DNA of 64,000 nt from the NCBI GenBank assembly GCA_973895155.1, contig OZ316893.1, positions 21,452,001 through 21,516,000 of the forward strand, read 5' to 3'. Within the stretch, counting starts at the first letter, position 1; each line of letters starts with the position of its first letter. Below, one piece after another: positions 44,008 to 56,509 of the stretch. The notes under the pieces were generated by a model. It saw only the letters and a program-made list of their open reading frames with translations. It searched no databases and was not told where the DNA came from. Made by a program: the position numbers and the translations under genes. The stretch is from Marsupella aquatica. Its lineage: Eukaryota > Marchantiophyta.

Positions 44008-47000
44008 AGATCATGATGGCATTTTGATTGGCTGGAAGCAGTGGTCATGATGGAATGCGATGTACTGTGGGCAATTTGTCTTGCAATATGACATTGAAAG
44101 ATATCAGATGCGACCGGTCTGCGAGAGGGCCCGAGAATCATTCGCGGTTTGCCAGAATTGACCCCGGTTGGTTTTTGATGCCGTTTACACCAAATGTAAT
44201 GAGCAGAAGGACCAAACATGGAGTGACTTGTGTAAGGACCCATACAAGTGAGCACCTTGGAGGTCTTGGTGGAAGCGGAATTTGGTTTCCCAACTAAATG
44301 CCCAAACAAGATTTTTAGTAGGGCCGAGGCAACTGAGAGTTTGGATGCTCACTCAGAGGTTTTGGTGGAAGTGTCAAGGGTACAAATGATTTTTCTTATG
44401 ACGCAGAAGCGTGCTACCCTCGAGGCCATTTCTGTTGCGAACCATTTTCTTCTGGAGGGGATTATACATGGCTTTCCAGGTGGGAAATGCAACGTGGTTC
44501 TTTTTTATTTCCTCCCCTGTGCTTGACGGCTTAGGTCACACGAGAAGATCTGTGTACGTGGATGCGACATTTTTGCCACTAATTCGCGAGCTCATTTAAT
44601 TGAGAATGATAACTTCCATGATTAACCGTGTCATCAAGGTTGCACGATTTTAGGGTAATGGAAATAATCAGTCAATCAGAGAATGTTTTGACCACTGATC
44701 AATGGCATATTGCATGGGAGAGAGATTGCAGGCATGCAGCAGAGAACAGTTCCAAAGTCACTCACTTCTTCCAGCCAACTATATATTTTGTTTCACTGCC
44801 ATGTCGGGATGTGTGTGAACATCCCGATTCCACACTACCACATTCTTGCCGCGACCGATTGCAGTTCGGTGTATCAGGTCGCAAATATTGGACCTCTCAA
44901 CATATTTCCTTGGCTTCATCAAACTAGTGTGAAGTCTATTGTCCAAGTTGAATTGGAGGAATTGTTAATGTGCCCTATTGGCATGCAAAGAGGAGAATAG
45001 ACATGTAGAGGTCATCCCTCTACATAGAAAGAGATGGCCGTTATAGTCTTAGCTTCATTCCCTCGAAGTCTTTATAGTGGCTTAGTCATCCTAGGATACC
45101 TTCGTGGTTTCACCTCATGAATACCTTCTGTGTAATCCCTCAGTTACCTTTGATAGTTGAAGTGGACATTCCGCAATCTGTGGAAATGACGTTGGTGGCT
45201 TTTGCACTTGGGGTATTTGACATGAAAGATTTAGCAGCTTGATGAGGGTGTTCGGTTTTTAGTGTGCCCTGTTTCTCTTACATTCCCTTCCGAGAAAATT
45301 CATGCCATCGACGTGTAGACTAGAGTTTCTTGCTCGTGAGGAGGGTGGCAGGAAGGACTCGAAACGAGATTTAGAGTTTTGGCGAGAAACCTGCAAGGGG
45401 AATTCGAACTGCCGAAGGCATCAGAACGTTTCCAAGGTTTTAGTGCATTTGTTTGAGGAACGATTCGTGAGAAAGCTCAATACCCTATGGACTCTAAGGT
45501 GTCGACAGAGTAGATGGATTTGAAGCATCTTCACAGTTGAGGAGATAAACAGGGAAGTGCATGTGCGAGATTTCCAAGAAGTAGTGCCAAGGTAAATCTA
45601 TCAAGGAAGAATTCAATTTCTTGGTAAAGCTGATGGGTGTTTGAGAGGGAGGATACTGTTTACCCTGCGCACTCAATGTCTGAAAAAGAAATCGATCTGT
45701 ACTCAAGGGACATAAGAGCAACTAAGAATATCTATGCACTACAGGCATGGAATGCATTTTTCCTCCGGATGTAGGTATGAGCTTGAGTCAGACGGTTTGT
45801 ACTGGAGAACAAGAAGCATAGAAAGAGTAGTACAGGTGATATGGCCGGCAGGATTTTAAGGAAGTTCACACCTGTGGATTCCTGAGTAAGCCCCATGCCC
45901 AGCATTAGGAATTTTGTTGGGATAGATGAACAGTACCATGATTTGGCAAGGTGTGAAGGACATCAACTTCATATCATCCAACGCCTAAACTACTGACATA
46001 CCCTAAAATCCATCATCCGCATTCCCACATCCCAATTTCCAAGAGATTAGTTTCCAAGTTTTAACTTGTGATGAAAGCAGAAACGTGACGTGACAAGATG
46101 GTTCAAACTTTTTCCTGGGAAAGTTGCTTGGTGGGTCCAGTGTGACAAACCCAGCTTGGTGAGGTAAACTTTTGCAATATTTTATGGTGGGTCCCCTTGG
46201 TGGGCTATGCATTTTCAATTCTATTTTTGGTGGATCGTCGCGAGGTTCTTGTTTGGTGCAGGGTTGCAGCTCACTGCATACTCTCCCCTCCTGCTGGCAT
46301 GACAAATAGAAGTGAGGGGACCTGGAACAGAAAAATGTTGCAAGGTAGAGGCAACCTATGTTTGGGCAGGCTTTGAATTTTATTGGGAGGACAGGAGAGG
46401 GCTTTGCTAGGCAGCCCAGGCCTCTCCCTCTTCTCACTCACTTACTGCTGGTTAGAAGCACTGTCTGCATCGCCCAAGAACTCATTCCTCACCAAGGAAG
46501 CAGCGCATAAGTTCAACGTCAAAAGTGGTGGTCCGTTAGAGCATTTACTTCAAACTGCCCCACTTCTTGACGCCAGAAAATCAAAGAAGAAATAAATTAA
46601 AAGGATCCAAACACTTGACATCATAAGATTCTGGCTACCCTCTGGCTGTTTACCATTCATTTGAGCATGAGGGTTCCTTGTATTTTGACCCGCTTAGTCC
46701 AGCCACCGGTGGGGCTCGCAGGGGTCTCACCCCCCCATCACATGTGAAGTTTAGTAGTCTAGAACACTTTAAAACATAAGAAATTCTCTGAACTATTTAT
46801 TTACCCTTGTAGTTTTGGGAAAACCCTATATTTTCTTATTATGATCAAAATTGAATTAAAGAAACCCTAATGTTCTGCCACAAGAAGTTTAAGTCTTTCA
46901 TTGGAACCAAACAAATAATGTTATAATTCTTCCCAGGTGAAATAATGTTGCATTTCTTTCCATGTGATGTGTCATTTTTGCGGAAGTAGGAACCCCAGGT

Positions 47001-49140
47001 TTGCTGCAACTTTCATTGGGGTTGAGTTGGGTTAGGTGGTCAGGTTAGCTGGTCTGGTCTTCCCTTCAACCCCACCGTTGTTCACCATGGGGCCCTTCAT
47101 AAATCTGGCCCACCAATGCCTTTATGAAAACAAAGAAAAAAAAATTAACAAGAAGGATCCTGTTACACTAGCACTCTATTTGACTTAGCTGAGGAGGATA
47201 TATGAAGTCAGCCATGCATGCATGCACGTTTGATGTGGATGCACTCATGATGTGTGAACGTAGGGAAACGCATCTGTACATCATACAAAAACATACATAC
47301 GCATACATGCATGCCTATGCACATGCACATGCATACACATGTCCACACAGTACCTCCCTCATACGTACATCAGCATATACGTAGACATCGATCCAGAATC
47401 ATACAATTATTTATTTTCTCTAAAACCCTTTTTCTAGGTGTGAGGTAGCCTTTTTCAATCAGTTTGGGAGAGGCCAGGGGGAGAGTCCTCTCCTGGCCCT
47501 GAGGTGGTTATTGACATATACAATTTTGACACGTGAATGTTAGGGTGGCTTTAGAGGATACTGGTGGCCCTTTGCTTCTTACTATTCACTCTGAAAATTG
47601 GAGAGTGTAATGAGTGGATATGGGCTGTAGTTGGCTTTACAAGAGTTGGGACCATTTAGGTATGGTGTCTTCCTTTCCTATATGGCCAGCTGTGGGCCCA
47701 AGGAAATGCTCATGTGGTATGCTTACTCCAAACATTTTCCACCATTGGTTGCTTCATTCAAGTGTTTTGCATTTATTGAACTTTGCTTCAGAAGATTTGG
47801 GTATGGAGTCTATCTTTAAAACAAGAAGTGGCAGTCCAGTTAGCTTTGGTGAAAAATAGTCACAAATGCCCGTGACGTGTTGTAAAGCCACCCTTCGTCA
47901 TTAAATTCTCCTACATTCAAGGAGAACCATTCTACTTGGCAATTTCTCCCTCAGCAAAACATATATCTTTGCTATAATTCTCAATGAAGTGTGATTTGTC
48001 TAGTAAGTAACAAGAAAATTTGATATTTAGAATGTAGTTTTTAACTACATTGCCAAAGATGTTCCAATTGACAATACTCACATTATTTTATTATATTTCC
48101 AAATATGCCACAATTGTTGGTAAGGTTAACTAGGGCACAATTTAACCTTGGTTAAGGGTTTCCGGTGAAGACTAGTCAAGAGGGGATATACCCTTGTGAG
48201 AGTATTTTTTGTGTGCTCATACTTAGGTATCAATCTGAGGAGAGGAGATTGAGAGGGAGAGAAGAATATTGTCCTAGAGCACCTTGCAAGCTTGTTAGGC
48301 TATGGCAGATGTAGATTGTGCATAGTGATTCTTCTCTTGGTCATGAATGTAGCCTAGACGGGGTAAATCACCTATCTTTGTGTCCATATTGGTTTTCTTG
48401 TTGTCGGTGGTTCTCTCTAAAGTGTGTTGTTGCGATATTTCCCAACAACTATTGTTGTGTATAGATAAGGGTATATATACAAAACTGTGCCATGTTTGTA
48501 AATACAATAAAATAGATGCAACAAGTGTTATCAATTGGAACATCTTTATTGGCAAGGTAGTTAAAACTTGATTTTGACTATGGTTGTGAGCTAGTAGTGA
48601 CAGGCATGGGCAGTCTGAGTACAAGGAGCCCTTCCTCTGCATGCACACAGGCTTTTGGGTCAGTGTGTTTGTTAATTAGTATAAGGTTGGTATTAAAAAG
48701 CTTTTAGGACTATGCTCAGGACTATGGTATCTAGATAAACCAGCATGACAATTTCTTTAGGGTAACTAAACTTGTAAGCATCCCCCAAACAAAAGTAAAG
48801 TAGCTTGTCTTGTTTCCCACTCACAAATAGTCTGTGGTGAGAAGAATTATTAATCAGTCCTTTCTAGGGTTGGGATGTATATTTTATGAACCACCTAAAG
48901 GCAATAAATAAATTAGTGTTAAATAATTGGTACTTGTGTCCTCTCCTCACTTCTCATGGCCTTACAAGTGTTAGCCCCACTTTTAAAGCCCCTCCACATG
49001 TCATCCTTTAATAGACAGTTGTTTAGGTCTTTGAGATTGTGAATTTCTTTCAAATACTGGTGGGCCTTTCATGTGATGAATTTAGTTAGTAGTCAAAGAT
49101 GAAGGAGGAGAAAGATCTTGTAGCCCCTTGGAAGATATAG
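44008..49140. other. No gene seen; low-complexity and dispersed repeats
   Basis: 3' flank of the PHD-homeodomain gene, then spacer. ATGCATGC and CATACATGCACATG repeats lie at about 47210-47345. The segment 47755-47900 belongs to a repeat also seen near 39700 and 56965. Short frames show no recognised domain. Confidence 0.5.
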
Positions 49141-49340
49141 CTTAGGGTTTAGGTTTTAGTAATCCCTCATGTATGAGATAGCCCTGAATAAAGATGGGGT
49201 CTAGGAGAAGAAAACAAAGAACACTAGGGGGAGTGACAAGCTTAGGGTTTAGGGTTTAGTAATCCCTCATGTATGAGATAGCCCTGAATAAAGATGGGCT
49301 CTAGGAGAAGAAAACAACGAACGCTAGGGGGGAGTGACAA
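49141..49340. repeat. 100-bp tandem duplication with telobox-like ends
   Basis: Two copies (from 49141 and from 49241) with exactly 100-base period, each opening with CTTAGGGTTTAGG(G)TTTAG and differing at only a few bases. Confidence 0.92.
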
Positions 49341-50585
49341 TCCCAGAATCCCTTAATACAAAAGATACACCTTGTCTGACAAATTGAAACAAAAATATAC
49401 AGTAAAATTGTCAAGAAGATAAAATAATCTGGGTAGTCTCCCAAAAAAGGTAACACCAGAATAATTACAAATAGTTTCTGGCCTTTTTGCCAAAGATGAA
49501 AAGCGTGACATGGGTGTTTTTTTTTCTCCCTCTCCAGGCTGAGCCTGCTGTGCAGCAACAGAAGACTTTCTAAACTGGTATAGTCCAAACATGATTGTAT
49601 GCAATGCCTCTCTGAACAATGCATCTCTGAACAATGCATGCATAAATACCATGCCATACCTTGTTCAAAATATTGCACATGGAAGTGGTCATGTCCAACC
49701 CATGCTTATGTCTTGGCCACTCTGTAGGGGGCCAAGGCTAGCCACAATGGCATTTATAGTAGCCAGTTCAACGCATCCTTGCGACTTAGTTAACTAGTGT
49801 GAGACAAGCCATAGGAGTACTATGATAGGCATCAAAGGATAACCACATAGGTCACTTAGTCTAACTGCCATCCTGTTGCCATGGGAAATTTCATGTTTCA
49901 AGATTTTGCATCACGTTATAAGAGCCTACGTGTAGAATAACCCATCCCCTCAAGAGGGCTATGGGTTAGCCCCTCAAAATCCCAGATAGAACTTCAACTA
50001 CTCACATTTGGATAAGAGCTCAAATTGCAAGAAGGCCTCTCGGAGGTGCTTCACCCTAAGTCACCAAGAGTTCCAAGCAAGACAACTTTCTGTCTCAAGC
50101 GGTTAGAGAGCTCTCTGTTAACTCGCCCTTAGTTTGTCAGATAGATTAGCAAGGGGTGATTTTATGGTGTATCAATTTTTGGGTGGCCACTGGTCTTTTA
50201 ATCAATCTGATTGGCATATATAAGGGTGGGTATACAAGAAGTTGGTGGCAGTCTCAACTTTTTTCTGGTCTCCAAGATGTGATCAAGGCCATCCATTGCA
50301 GATATACAGTTGCAGTTCACTTTACAAAAAGTTGGGGATAGTCTCTTTCTATAATGTTGCTGATCCTAAATGGAATGGAGTGGGGCCCAATTTTTGCTTA
50401 TGTGAAGCACATTTTTGTCCATTATAGACCACCTCAGTTGGAGGTCTCTTCATCTGGCCTCTTTGTCCATTCAGATTCCGAGTCATTTGCATTAAAAGTG
50501 GACCTACAAGCCCTTCACAAAATCTTCTCTGTTCACATCCAAAAGGACAGACTATAGAAAATGAACTACCTGATTTTCATGTGAA
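49341..50585. other. No gene seen; inverted copy of the 31-kb palindrome repeat
   Basis: Around 49935-49980 the sequence AACCCATCCCC...GGGCTATGGGTTAGCCCC is an inverted, imperfect relative of the palindromic repeats at 31313 and 31922. Otherwise spacer up to the copia element. Confidence 0.5.
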
Positions 50586-50590
50586 ATACA

Positions 50591-50935
50591 TGTTAGGATT
50601 TACTCTTAGGTCTAGAGTTACGACTGTACCGTAGTTAAGGCTAACCTTAGTTGCAGACTTGGTTAGGTTAGTTATGTTGTGCACACTCTATAACCAAGCG
50701 GTGTTTGCTTGGAGAGGTGGAACTCAGGCTCATTCTTACGGAGCTAGTCGAGAGATAGAGAGAGCTTGTGTTGTGGATGCTTGGTATGGCCGGTCGGCCT
50801 AGAGTGCAGTAAAGCTCTTGTGTGTTCCCGTGGACGTAGCCTCATGTGGAGGTGAACCACGTATCTCTCTGTGTCGACTCTTGTGCGTTGGATGGTTCAT
50901 GGGCTTGCCGTTGCAATTGTCGTCGATGCTCAACA
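50591..50935 (+). repeat. 5' LTR of the copia element
   Basis: Starts TGTTAGGATTT and ends GATGCTCAACA. A TATA-like CTCTATAACC is near 50687. Confidence 0.95.
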
Positions 50936-50937
50936 AT

Positions 50938-50949
50938 TGGTATCAGAGC
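50938..50949 (+). other. Primer-binding site, initiator tRNA-Met
   Basis: TGGTATCAGAGC lies two bases after the 5' LTR, the standard plant retrotransposon site complementary to the 3' end of initiator tRNA-Met. Confidence 0.93.
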
Positions 50950-51765
50950 ATGCTTGGGAGGTGACGAGGTCTTTTTTGTGACGGTTTTCCAGCATTCATT
51001 GTTGGTGTTACATTCGGAGTTTCATCGCATGAAACTCGAATGTGTGTGGCTGAACGGATAGATTAGTGAGAGGGCTTTCTAACGGTGGTTAGAACTTGCT
51101 GATCGGAATCCGTGGTGCGGAGGAATCAAAGTTTGCGTCAATCTGGAGTTTTTTCATGTTCGACGGTATTTCGGGGAAGAGACCAGAGATCGTTTTTTCA
51201 ACGGTTTGAGTTGTGCGGTGCGGGAGGTGTTGCATGTTATAGCTCATGTTGGAGGTTAAAGCGAGCTGTTCGTTTCGGTAGTTGAGTTGCTGTCGAGTGG
51301 TTACCGAGTGCGTCATGACGAGTGAAGGAGACGTTCAGATTTTTTTCACAGGCTATGGAGCTTGTTCTCATCTGAACCGGGTTACTCGTTGTCACGTCCA
51401 ACTCGGAGGAAGAAATGCGAAGTGCTATGGCTCAATGTTTGGATCGCAACAAGACGGTCATTTTGGGTCCGGGATTGGCACTTGACGCGGAGTGAGTGTG
51501 ACACGACGGAAGATATTTTTTCTCTGCTGAGCTCGCAGATTGTGTCGGCACAATTTGGCAATATTTCCCCGTCGGCAGTCATCGTTTTTACTCGTGGAAT
51601 TGGCGGCAGCTAGCAACGTTGGATGTTGGCAAATTGTGTTTCCTACGGCAACGTAACGCGCCGCGGAGAGGTGAGGTGCGGCGGCGACCTAGGGCACAAG
51701 GAAAACGACAAAGTTAGTGAATAGTAACTTTGTCCGGGAATTGCTGCGGGATTTTTGCAGCAACA

Positions 51766-51955
51766 AGGTTTCAAAGGGTGACTCGAGGGAGCTTCGCCCC
51801 AAGGGCGACCCAAGAGAGCCTCGCCCCAAGGGCGACCCGACTGGAGCCTCACCCCAAGGGCGACCCAAGGGAGCCTCGCCCCAAGGGCGATCCGGAGTGA
51901 CCCGAGGGAGCCTCGCCCCAAGGGCGACCCGAGGGAGCCTCGTTTCAAGGGTGAC
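51766..51955 (+). repeat. ~27-bp hairpin minisatellite in the copia leader, about seven units
   Basis: Units read GAGCCTCGCCCCAAGGGCGA plus a short linker (CCCGAGG or CCCAAGA). Each contains the inverted stem TCGCCC-CAA-GGGCGA. The first and last units carry TTTCAA variants. They lie between the primer-binding site and the gag start and are absent from the LTRs. Confidence 0.9.
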
Positions 51956-52102
51956 CAAAATTTGTATAATTTTTTCCGTCAAAGTTTGTTTTTAATTTTG
52001 GTCTTCAGTGTTGGACTCCTAGCTTTGTGGGCTACGCATCGGTGTTCAGTTTTGAGTTTTTTGAGAAATTGTGAAAAATGACATTTTTTGTGATTTTCTC
52101 AT

Positions 52103-53115
52103 ATGAGTGATTCGGAGGAGATTTTCGAAGACCTGGAACTTGAAGCACGAGGATCACCGCAGCGGTTTGAATTAGAGAGAGAGGAGCAGGAGGAAGAGCA
52201 CATGACACCAGTACCATCACCGGTGTAACGAGTGGTGGAGGAAGCAGTTCTACTACCGGAGCTCACGGTAGTACCAAAGAAGAAGATGGGTACGGTCAAG
52301 CTTGGGGGACCCAAGTATGAAGTGACAAAGTATGATGGGCGCTCTGACTACTTGGTTTGGGAGAAACAGGTGAAGGGAGTGCTCTATGCTTCAGGGATGG
52401 GCCAACTGCTAAGCCCTCGTGAAAACGATGTTGATGAGAAACAATGGGACTGCATGCAAGAGCAGGGAGTGTGGTGTGTTACACTCTATCTCATGCCTCC
52501 CATCATCAAGCAGTTGGGTGCACATAAGGACTGCATGTCCTTGTTTGCGGAATTGCAGAGCAAGTATCACCGCAAGGAGTTGTCAAACCGGCTCTATACT
52601 TCCTACAAACTGATGAGTTTCAGGATGAAAGAATCCGGTACGAAGTTGCGGTCGTTGACTTGGAAAACCTTGGGGAGACTTTGAATGATGAGACGAAGGC
52701 TCTGCAGCTTCTCAGTTCATTGCCTCCATCTTACCAATCCCTATCACGGGTTTTGTTGCATCGTGAAAGGGATACCATTTCATACAATGACGTGGTAAGT
52801 TCTCTGCTTAGTGATGATCTTCAGCAAAAGATGCACATCACGTCACAGCCTTCATCCTCTGGTATTGCCCTCAATGTTAACCGTGGGAGGAGTATGCAAC
52901 GACCAACTGGGAACCGTAGAACCCAGTTTAGATCTAAATCCAGATCTAAGTCCAGAGGCAAATCCCCTCAAAGAAGGCAGGTGACATGTTGGAAGTGCAA
53001 CTAGGTTGGACACTTCAAGCGAGACTGTAAGGGAAAGGCAGCTGAATCTTCATCGGTAAATGTGGCTAGGGCTGATGGAGATGCTAATTTACTCAATGAT
53101 GAGTATGTATTATGA
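52103..53115 (+). pseudogene. copia gag with CCHC zinc knuckle
   Basis: Starts at ATG 52103 with an acidic N-terminus and hits a TAA at 52226 after 41 codons. It then resumes in frame with a copia gag core (YDGRSDYLVWEKQVKGVL at ~52330; SLPPSYQSL after a frame change near 52660). A basic Arg/Ser region precedes the zinc knuckle CWKCN...VGHFKRDC at about 52987-53028, which is interrupted by a TAG at 53002. A TGA at 53113 follows. Gag packages RNA and forms the particle; this copy cannot. Confidence 0.9.
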
Positions 53116-53130
53116 TGCCAGGGGTATGTC

Positions 53131-53480
53131 TTGTGCACGTCATCTAGGAGAGCAGATGACGTGTGGATTCTTGATTGTGCTTGCTCTTTTCACATTTGTT
53201 ACATTCGAGAGTTTTTCAGTTCTTACTCTGTTTCAAACAGTTCAGTTTTGATGGAAAATGATCACTCTTGTCAAATTGAGGGTATTGGGTCTGTGAAGAT
53301 TCAAATGTTTGATGACACTATACGCACAATGTTCGAAGTCAGGTATGTACCTGGCATGCGTAAGAATTTGATTTCACTGGGTGTGTTGGATTCAAATGGT
53401 CATCAATAGAGCGTTATTGATGGTGAACTTCAAGTCAGGTCGGGAGAGACAGTGATCTTGAAGGGGAGCAGACAGAAAAA
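53131..53480 (+). pseudogene. copia protease, degraded active site
   Basis: VWILDCACSFHIC (~53158) aligns with the copia WxLDSGxSxHM motif, but the catalytic Asp is followed by Cys-Ala instead of Ser/Thr-Gly, so the active site is lost. The frame continues through VRYVPGMRKNLISLG (~53338), a conserved downstream block, to a TAG at 53407. Confidence 0.85.
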
Positions 53481-53489
53481 TTTATGTGT

Positions 53490-54586
53490 TGCAGGGCAAT
53501 GCTATATGTGGAGAGGCCAATGTAACCAAGTCTCACGAGGAGATGACTCAACTATGACATTCACGGCTAGGCCACATGAGTGAGAAGGGTTTGGCTATCT
53601 TACGGAAGAATAGACTCATTTCTAATTTGCAATCTTATAAATTAGAGTTCTGTGAGCATTGCATTCTTGGAAAGCAACATCGTCGTGCTTTCGGTGTTGG
53701 AACACATCGTTCCAAGACGATTCTTGAGTACATACATAGTGACGTGTGGGGTCCATCCCCAACTCCCTCACACTCTGGAAAGTTGTACTATGTATTATTT
53801 ATTGACGATTACTCAAGATTTGTGTGAATTTATTTCATGACGCATAAGTCTGATGTCTTATCCATTTTTAAGAAGTGGAAGGCCCAGGTGGAGAATCAGA
53901 CTGGAAACACGGTCAAGTATTTGGATACAAGGGTGAAAAGTCTGAGGTCAGACAACGGCGGGGAATACACTTCAGTGGAATTTGAAGAGTACTATTCAGA
54001 ACAGGGGATAACTCGCCATCTCACCACAGTTTATACTCCGCAGCAGAATGGTGTCGCTGAGAGGCTCAATCGGACACTATTGGAGCGGTCACAGAGTATG
54101 TTGAGCCAATCAGGTTTATCACAGGAATTTTGGGCAGAAGCTGTCAATACCGCAGCTTATTTGGTAAATCTTTCTCCTTCTAGTGCTATCAATTTCAAAA
54201 CGCCATTTGAGATGCGCTATAAGCGGCAAGCAAACTATCATGGCTTGGTAGTTTTTGGAAGTGATGCATATACTCTCACACCAAAGCAGAATAGGACCAA
54301 GTTGGATCCTACATCCAAGAAATGTATTTTTCTTGGGTACCAGAGTGGTGTGAAAGCCTATAGGCTATGGGATTCTATTGCATGTAAGCTCGTTGTCAAT
54401 AGGGATGTTTTCTTCAATGAATCCAGATTATTGAAGGAGGTGGAGAATACTCAGGTCTCCCGTACTGACAAAGGAAAATCTCCTATCCTGGATCTCGTTG
54501 AGGGGGAGATTGGTCATGAGGTGCATGATCGGAGAGAAGGAGTTGCTCCAATTATGGAGCTGGTTCTTGTGCCAGAGGAACCATAG
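53490..54586 (+). pseudogene. copia integrase
   Basis: After a frame change near 53490 come the pre-integrase zinc region (HSRLGHMSEKG at ~53551 and CEHCILGKQHR at ~53656), with a TGA just before the HSRLGH block. The catalytic core follows: HSDVWGP (Asp, ~53737), DDYSRFV cut by a TGA at 53825, LRSDNGGEY (Asp, ~53944) and PQQNGVAERLNR (Glu, ~54041). The copia-type tail includes KKCIFLGYQSGVKAYRLWD (~54319). It ends at a TAG at 54584 that interrupts an otherwise open frame. Confidence 0.93.
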
Positions 54587-55650
54587 GAGTTTGTTGATGT
54601 TGGTGAGCAGCAAGTGGATGTTGTTGAGCTTCAAATTGTACCAGCTAACGCAGATCAACCGGAGTCATCGGCTAGAAGAACATTTGGTCGCACTGTACGC
54701 GCTCCACCAAGGTATGGACAATGGGTTGATTCATCTCAGTTGCAAGAGAAGGATTTTGTTACTGAAGATGAGGGTGATGCGTTGATACTAGAAGAAGGGG
54801 AACCTTCTTCATTTCATGAGGCAAGTGCTTCTAAGGAGCCCGCTAAGGAGAAGCAGGAGTGGACTGTAGCAATGCAAACGGAGATGCAGTCATTGAAGGA
54901 CAACAAAACTTGGGAGCTTGTCAAGCTGCCTGAGGGACAGCAAGTGGTGGACAACAAGTGGATATACAAGCTAAAGGATCAGTCCATAGGAGGTGGATCG
55001 AAGGTCTACAAGGCTAGGTTGGTAGCCAAAGGATTCACACAGGAAAAAGGTGTGGATTATAATGAGGTCTTCTCACCAGTTGCTAAGTACTCAACAATAC
55101 GACTATTGTGTGTGCTTGTTGTAATGTTTGGTCTGCTGCTAGATCAGATGGATGTTGTCACAGCCTTTCTCTATGGCACCTTGGAAGAGGTGATCTTCAT
55201 GAGACAACCACTAGGTTTTGTGAAGAGAGGGCAAGAGGATTTGGTTTGCAGATTGCTGAGATCCTTGTACGGGTTGAAACAGTCACCAAGATAGTGGAAT
55301 AAGCAGTTTGATGATTGGATTCGTGCACAAGGCTTTCACAGGAGTGTGTTTGACCCATGTGTGTATCTTAAACCGGTGAAGAATGTTGTCTTTGGGTTCA
55401 TTGTTTTAGTACTTTATGTGGATGACATGCTTATTGCGGCCAAAGACAGGTGTGAGATTGTTAAGCTCAAGGCACTGCTAAGTGTAGAGTTTAAGATGAA
55501 GGACTTAGGGCCAGCTAAGAGGATTTTGGGTATGGAAATCACTAGGGACTTGGAGGCTGGCAAGCTATGGTTGACGCAAAGCAGTTACGCGAGGAAGGTA
55601 ATTGCAAGGTTCAACGTGGGGGATAGCAAGCCAGTAAGTACCCCGTTGGC
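54587..55650 (+). pseudogene. copia reverse transcriptase
   Basis: Same frame as the integrase. Blocks: EWTVAMQTEMQSLKDNKTWE (~54860), KWIYKLK (~54957), KARLVAKGFTQEKGVDYNEV (~55010), LLDQMDVVTAFLYGTLEE with the first Asp (~55135), RSLYGLKQSPR (~55262) followed directly by a TAG at 55292, then LYVDDMLIA with the YVDD box (~55415). All catalytic Asp are present. The TAG sits where copia RTs have an almost invariant Gln, consistent with a CAG-to-TAG change. Confidence 0.95.
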
Positions 55651-56398
55651 TCCACACTTGAAGTTGTCATCAGCATTTTGTCCTACGGATGAGACAGAGA
55701 AAGGGCTGATGTCAAAGGTTCCTTATGACAAGGCAATGGGGAGTCTCATGTATTTGATGACCTGCACTAAACCTGATCTTGCCATGGTTATGGGTAAGGT
55801 GAGCAGGTACATGTCGAATCTAGGGAAGGTACACTGGGAAGCAGTGAAGTGGATTATTCGGTACTTGAAAGGTATCGTGGATCATGGTCTATTGTTTGAT
55901 GCACATGCTGATAATGCTAGATCATTGATGGGCTATGTAGATGCTGACTATGCACAGGATCTGGATCGGAGGAGGTCAACAACAGGTTATGTGTTCACAT
56001 TAGGAGGTGGATGCATAAGTTGGAGGTCTACTCTGCAGAAGTGTATTGCTCAGTCTACTATAGAAGCGGAGTATGTTGCAGCAGCGAAAGCAACAAAGAA
56101 AGCGATTTGGTTGGATAGACTTATCATTGAGATGGGATTGTCACAGGGGAATGTGAAGCTCCATTGTGATAGTCAGAGTGCGCTCCATCTTGCTGTAAAC
56201 CAGGTAATGGACAGCAGAGTGAAGCACATCGATGTCAGGTACCATTTTATCAGGCAGGCTGTGTCTGATAATCAATTTGAGCTAGTCAAGATTGACGGTA
56301 AACTCAACCCAGCTGACACTTTTACCAAAGTGATTCCTTTGGAGAGGTTTTCTAGACATCGTGATGCGTTGCAGGTTTTGCAATTGCCTCACAAGTAG
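55651..56398 (+). pseudogene. copia RNase H and pol C-terminus
   Basis: Continuous with the RT after 55292 and free of stops to 56398. It has GYVDADYAQDLDRRRSTTGY (~55930), WRSTLQKCIAQSTIEAEYVA (~56020), LHCDSQSALHLA (~56158), KHIDVRYHFIR (~56221) and LNPADTFTKVIP (~56305), the classical copia RNase H signatures. Confidence 0.95.
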
Positions 56399-56487
56399 GG
56401 TTACTTAAGATTTGTGTAGATACTGAGATATGCTCTTGCTCATTCCTTGTATAGGCTACGGCTTAGTTCTAGTCTACTCTCATATAA

Positions 56488-56497
56488 AGAGGGAAAA
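56488..56497 (+). other. Possible polypurine tract of the copia element
   Basis: AGAGGGAAAA is the only purine-rich run near the 3' LTR, but it ends about 12 bases short of it, which is atypical. Confidence 0.4.
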
Positions 56498-56509
56498 ACC
56501 GGTTTGGTT

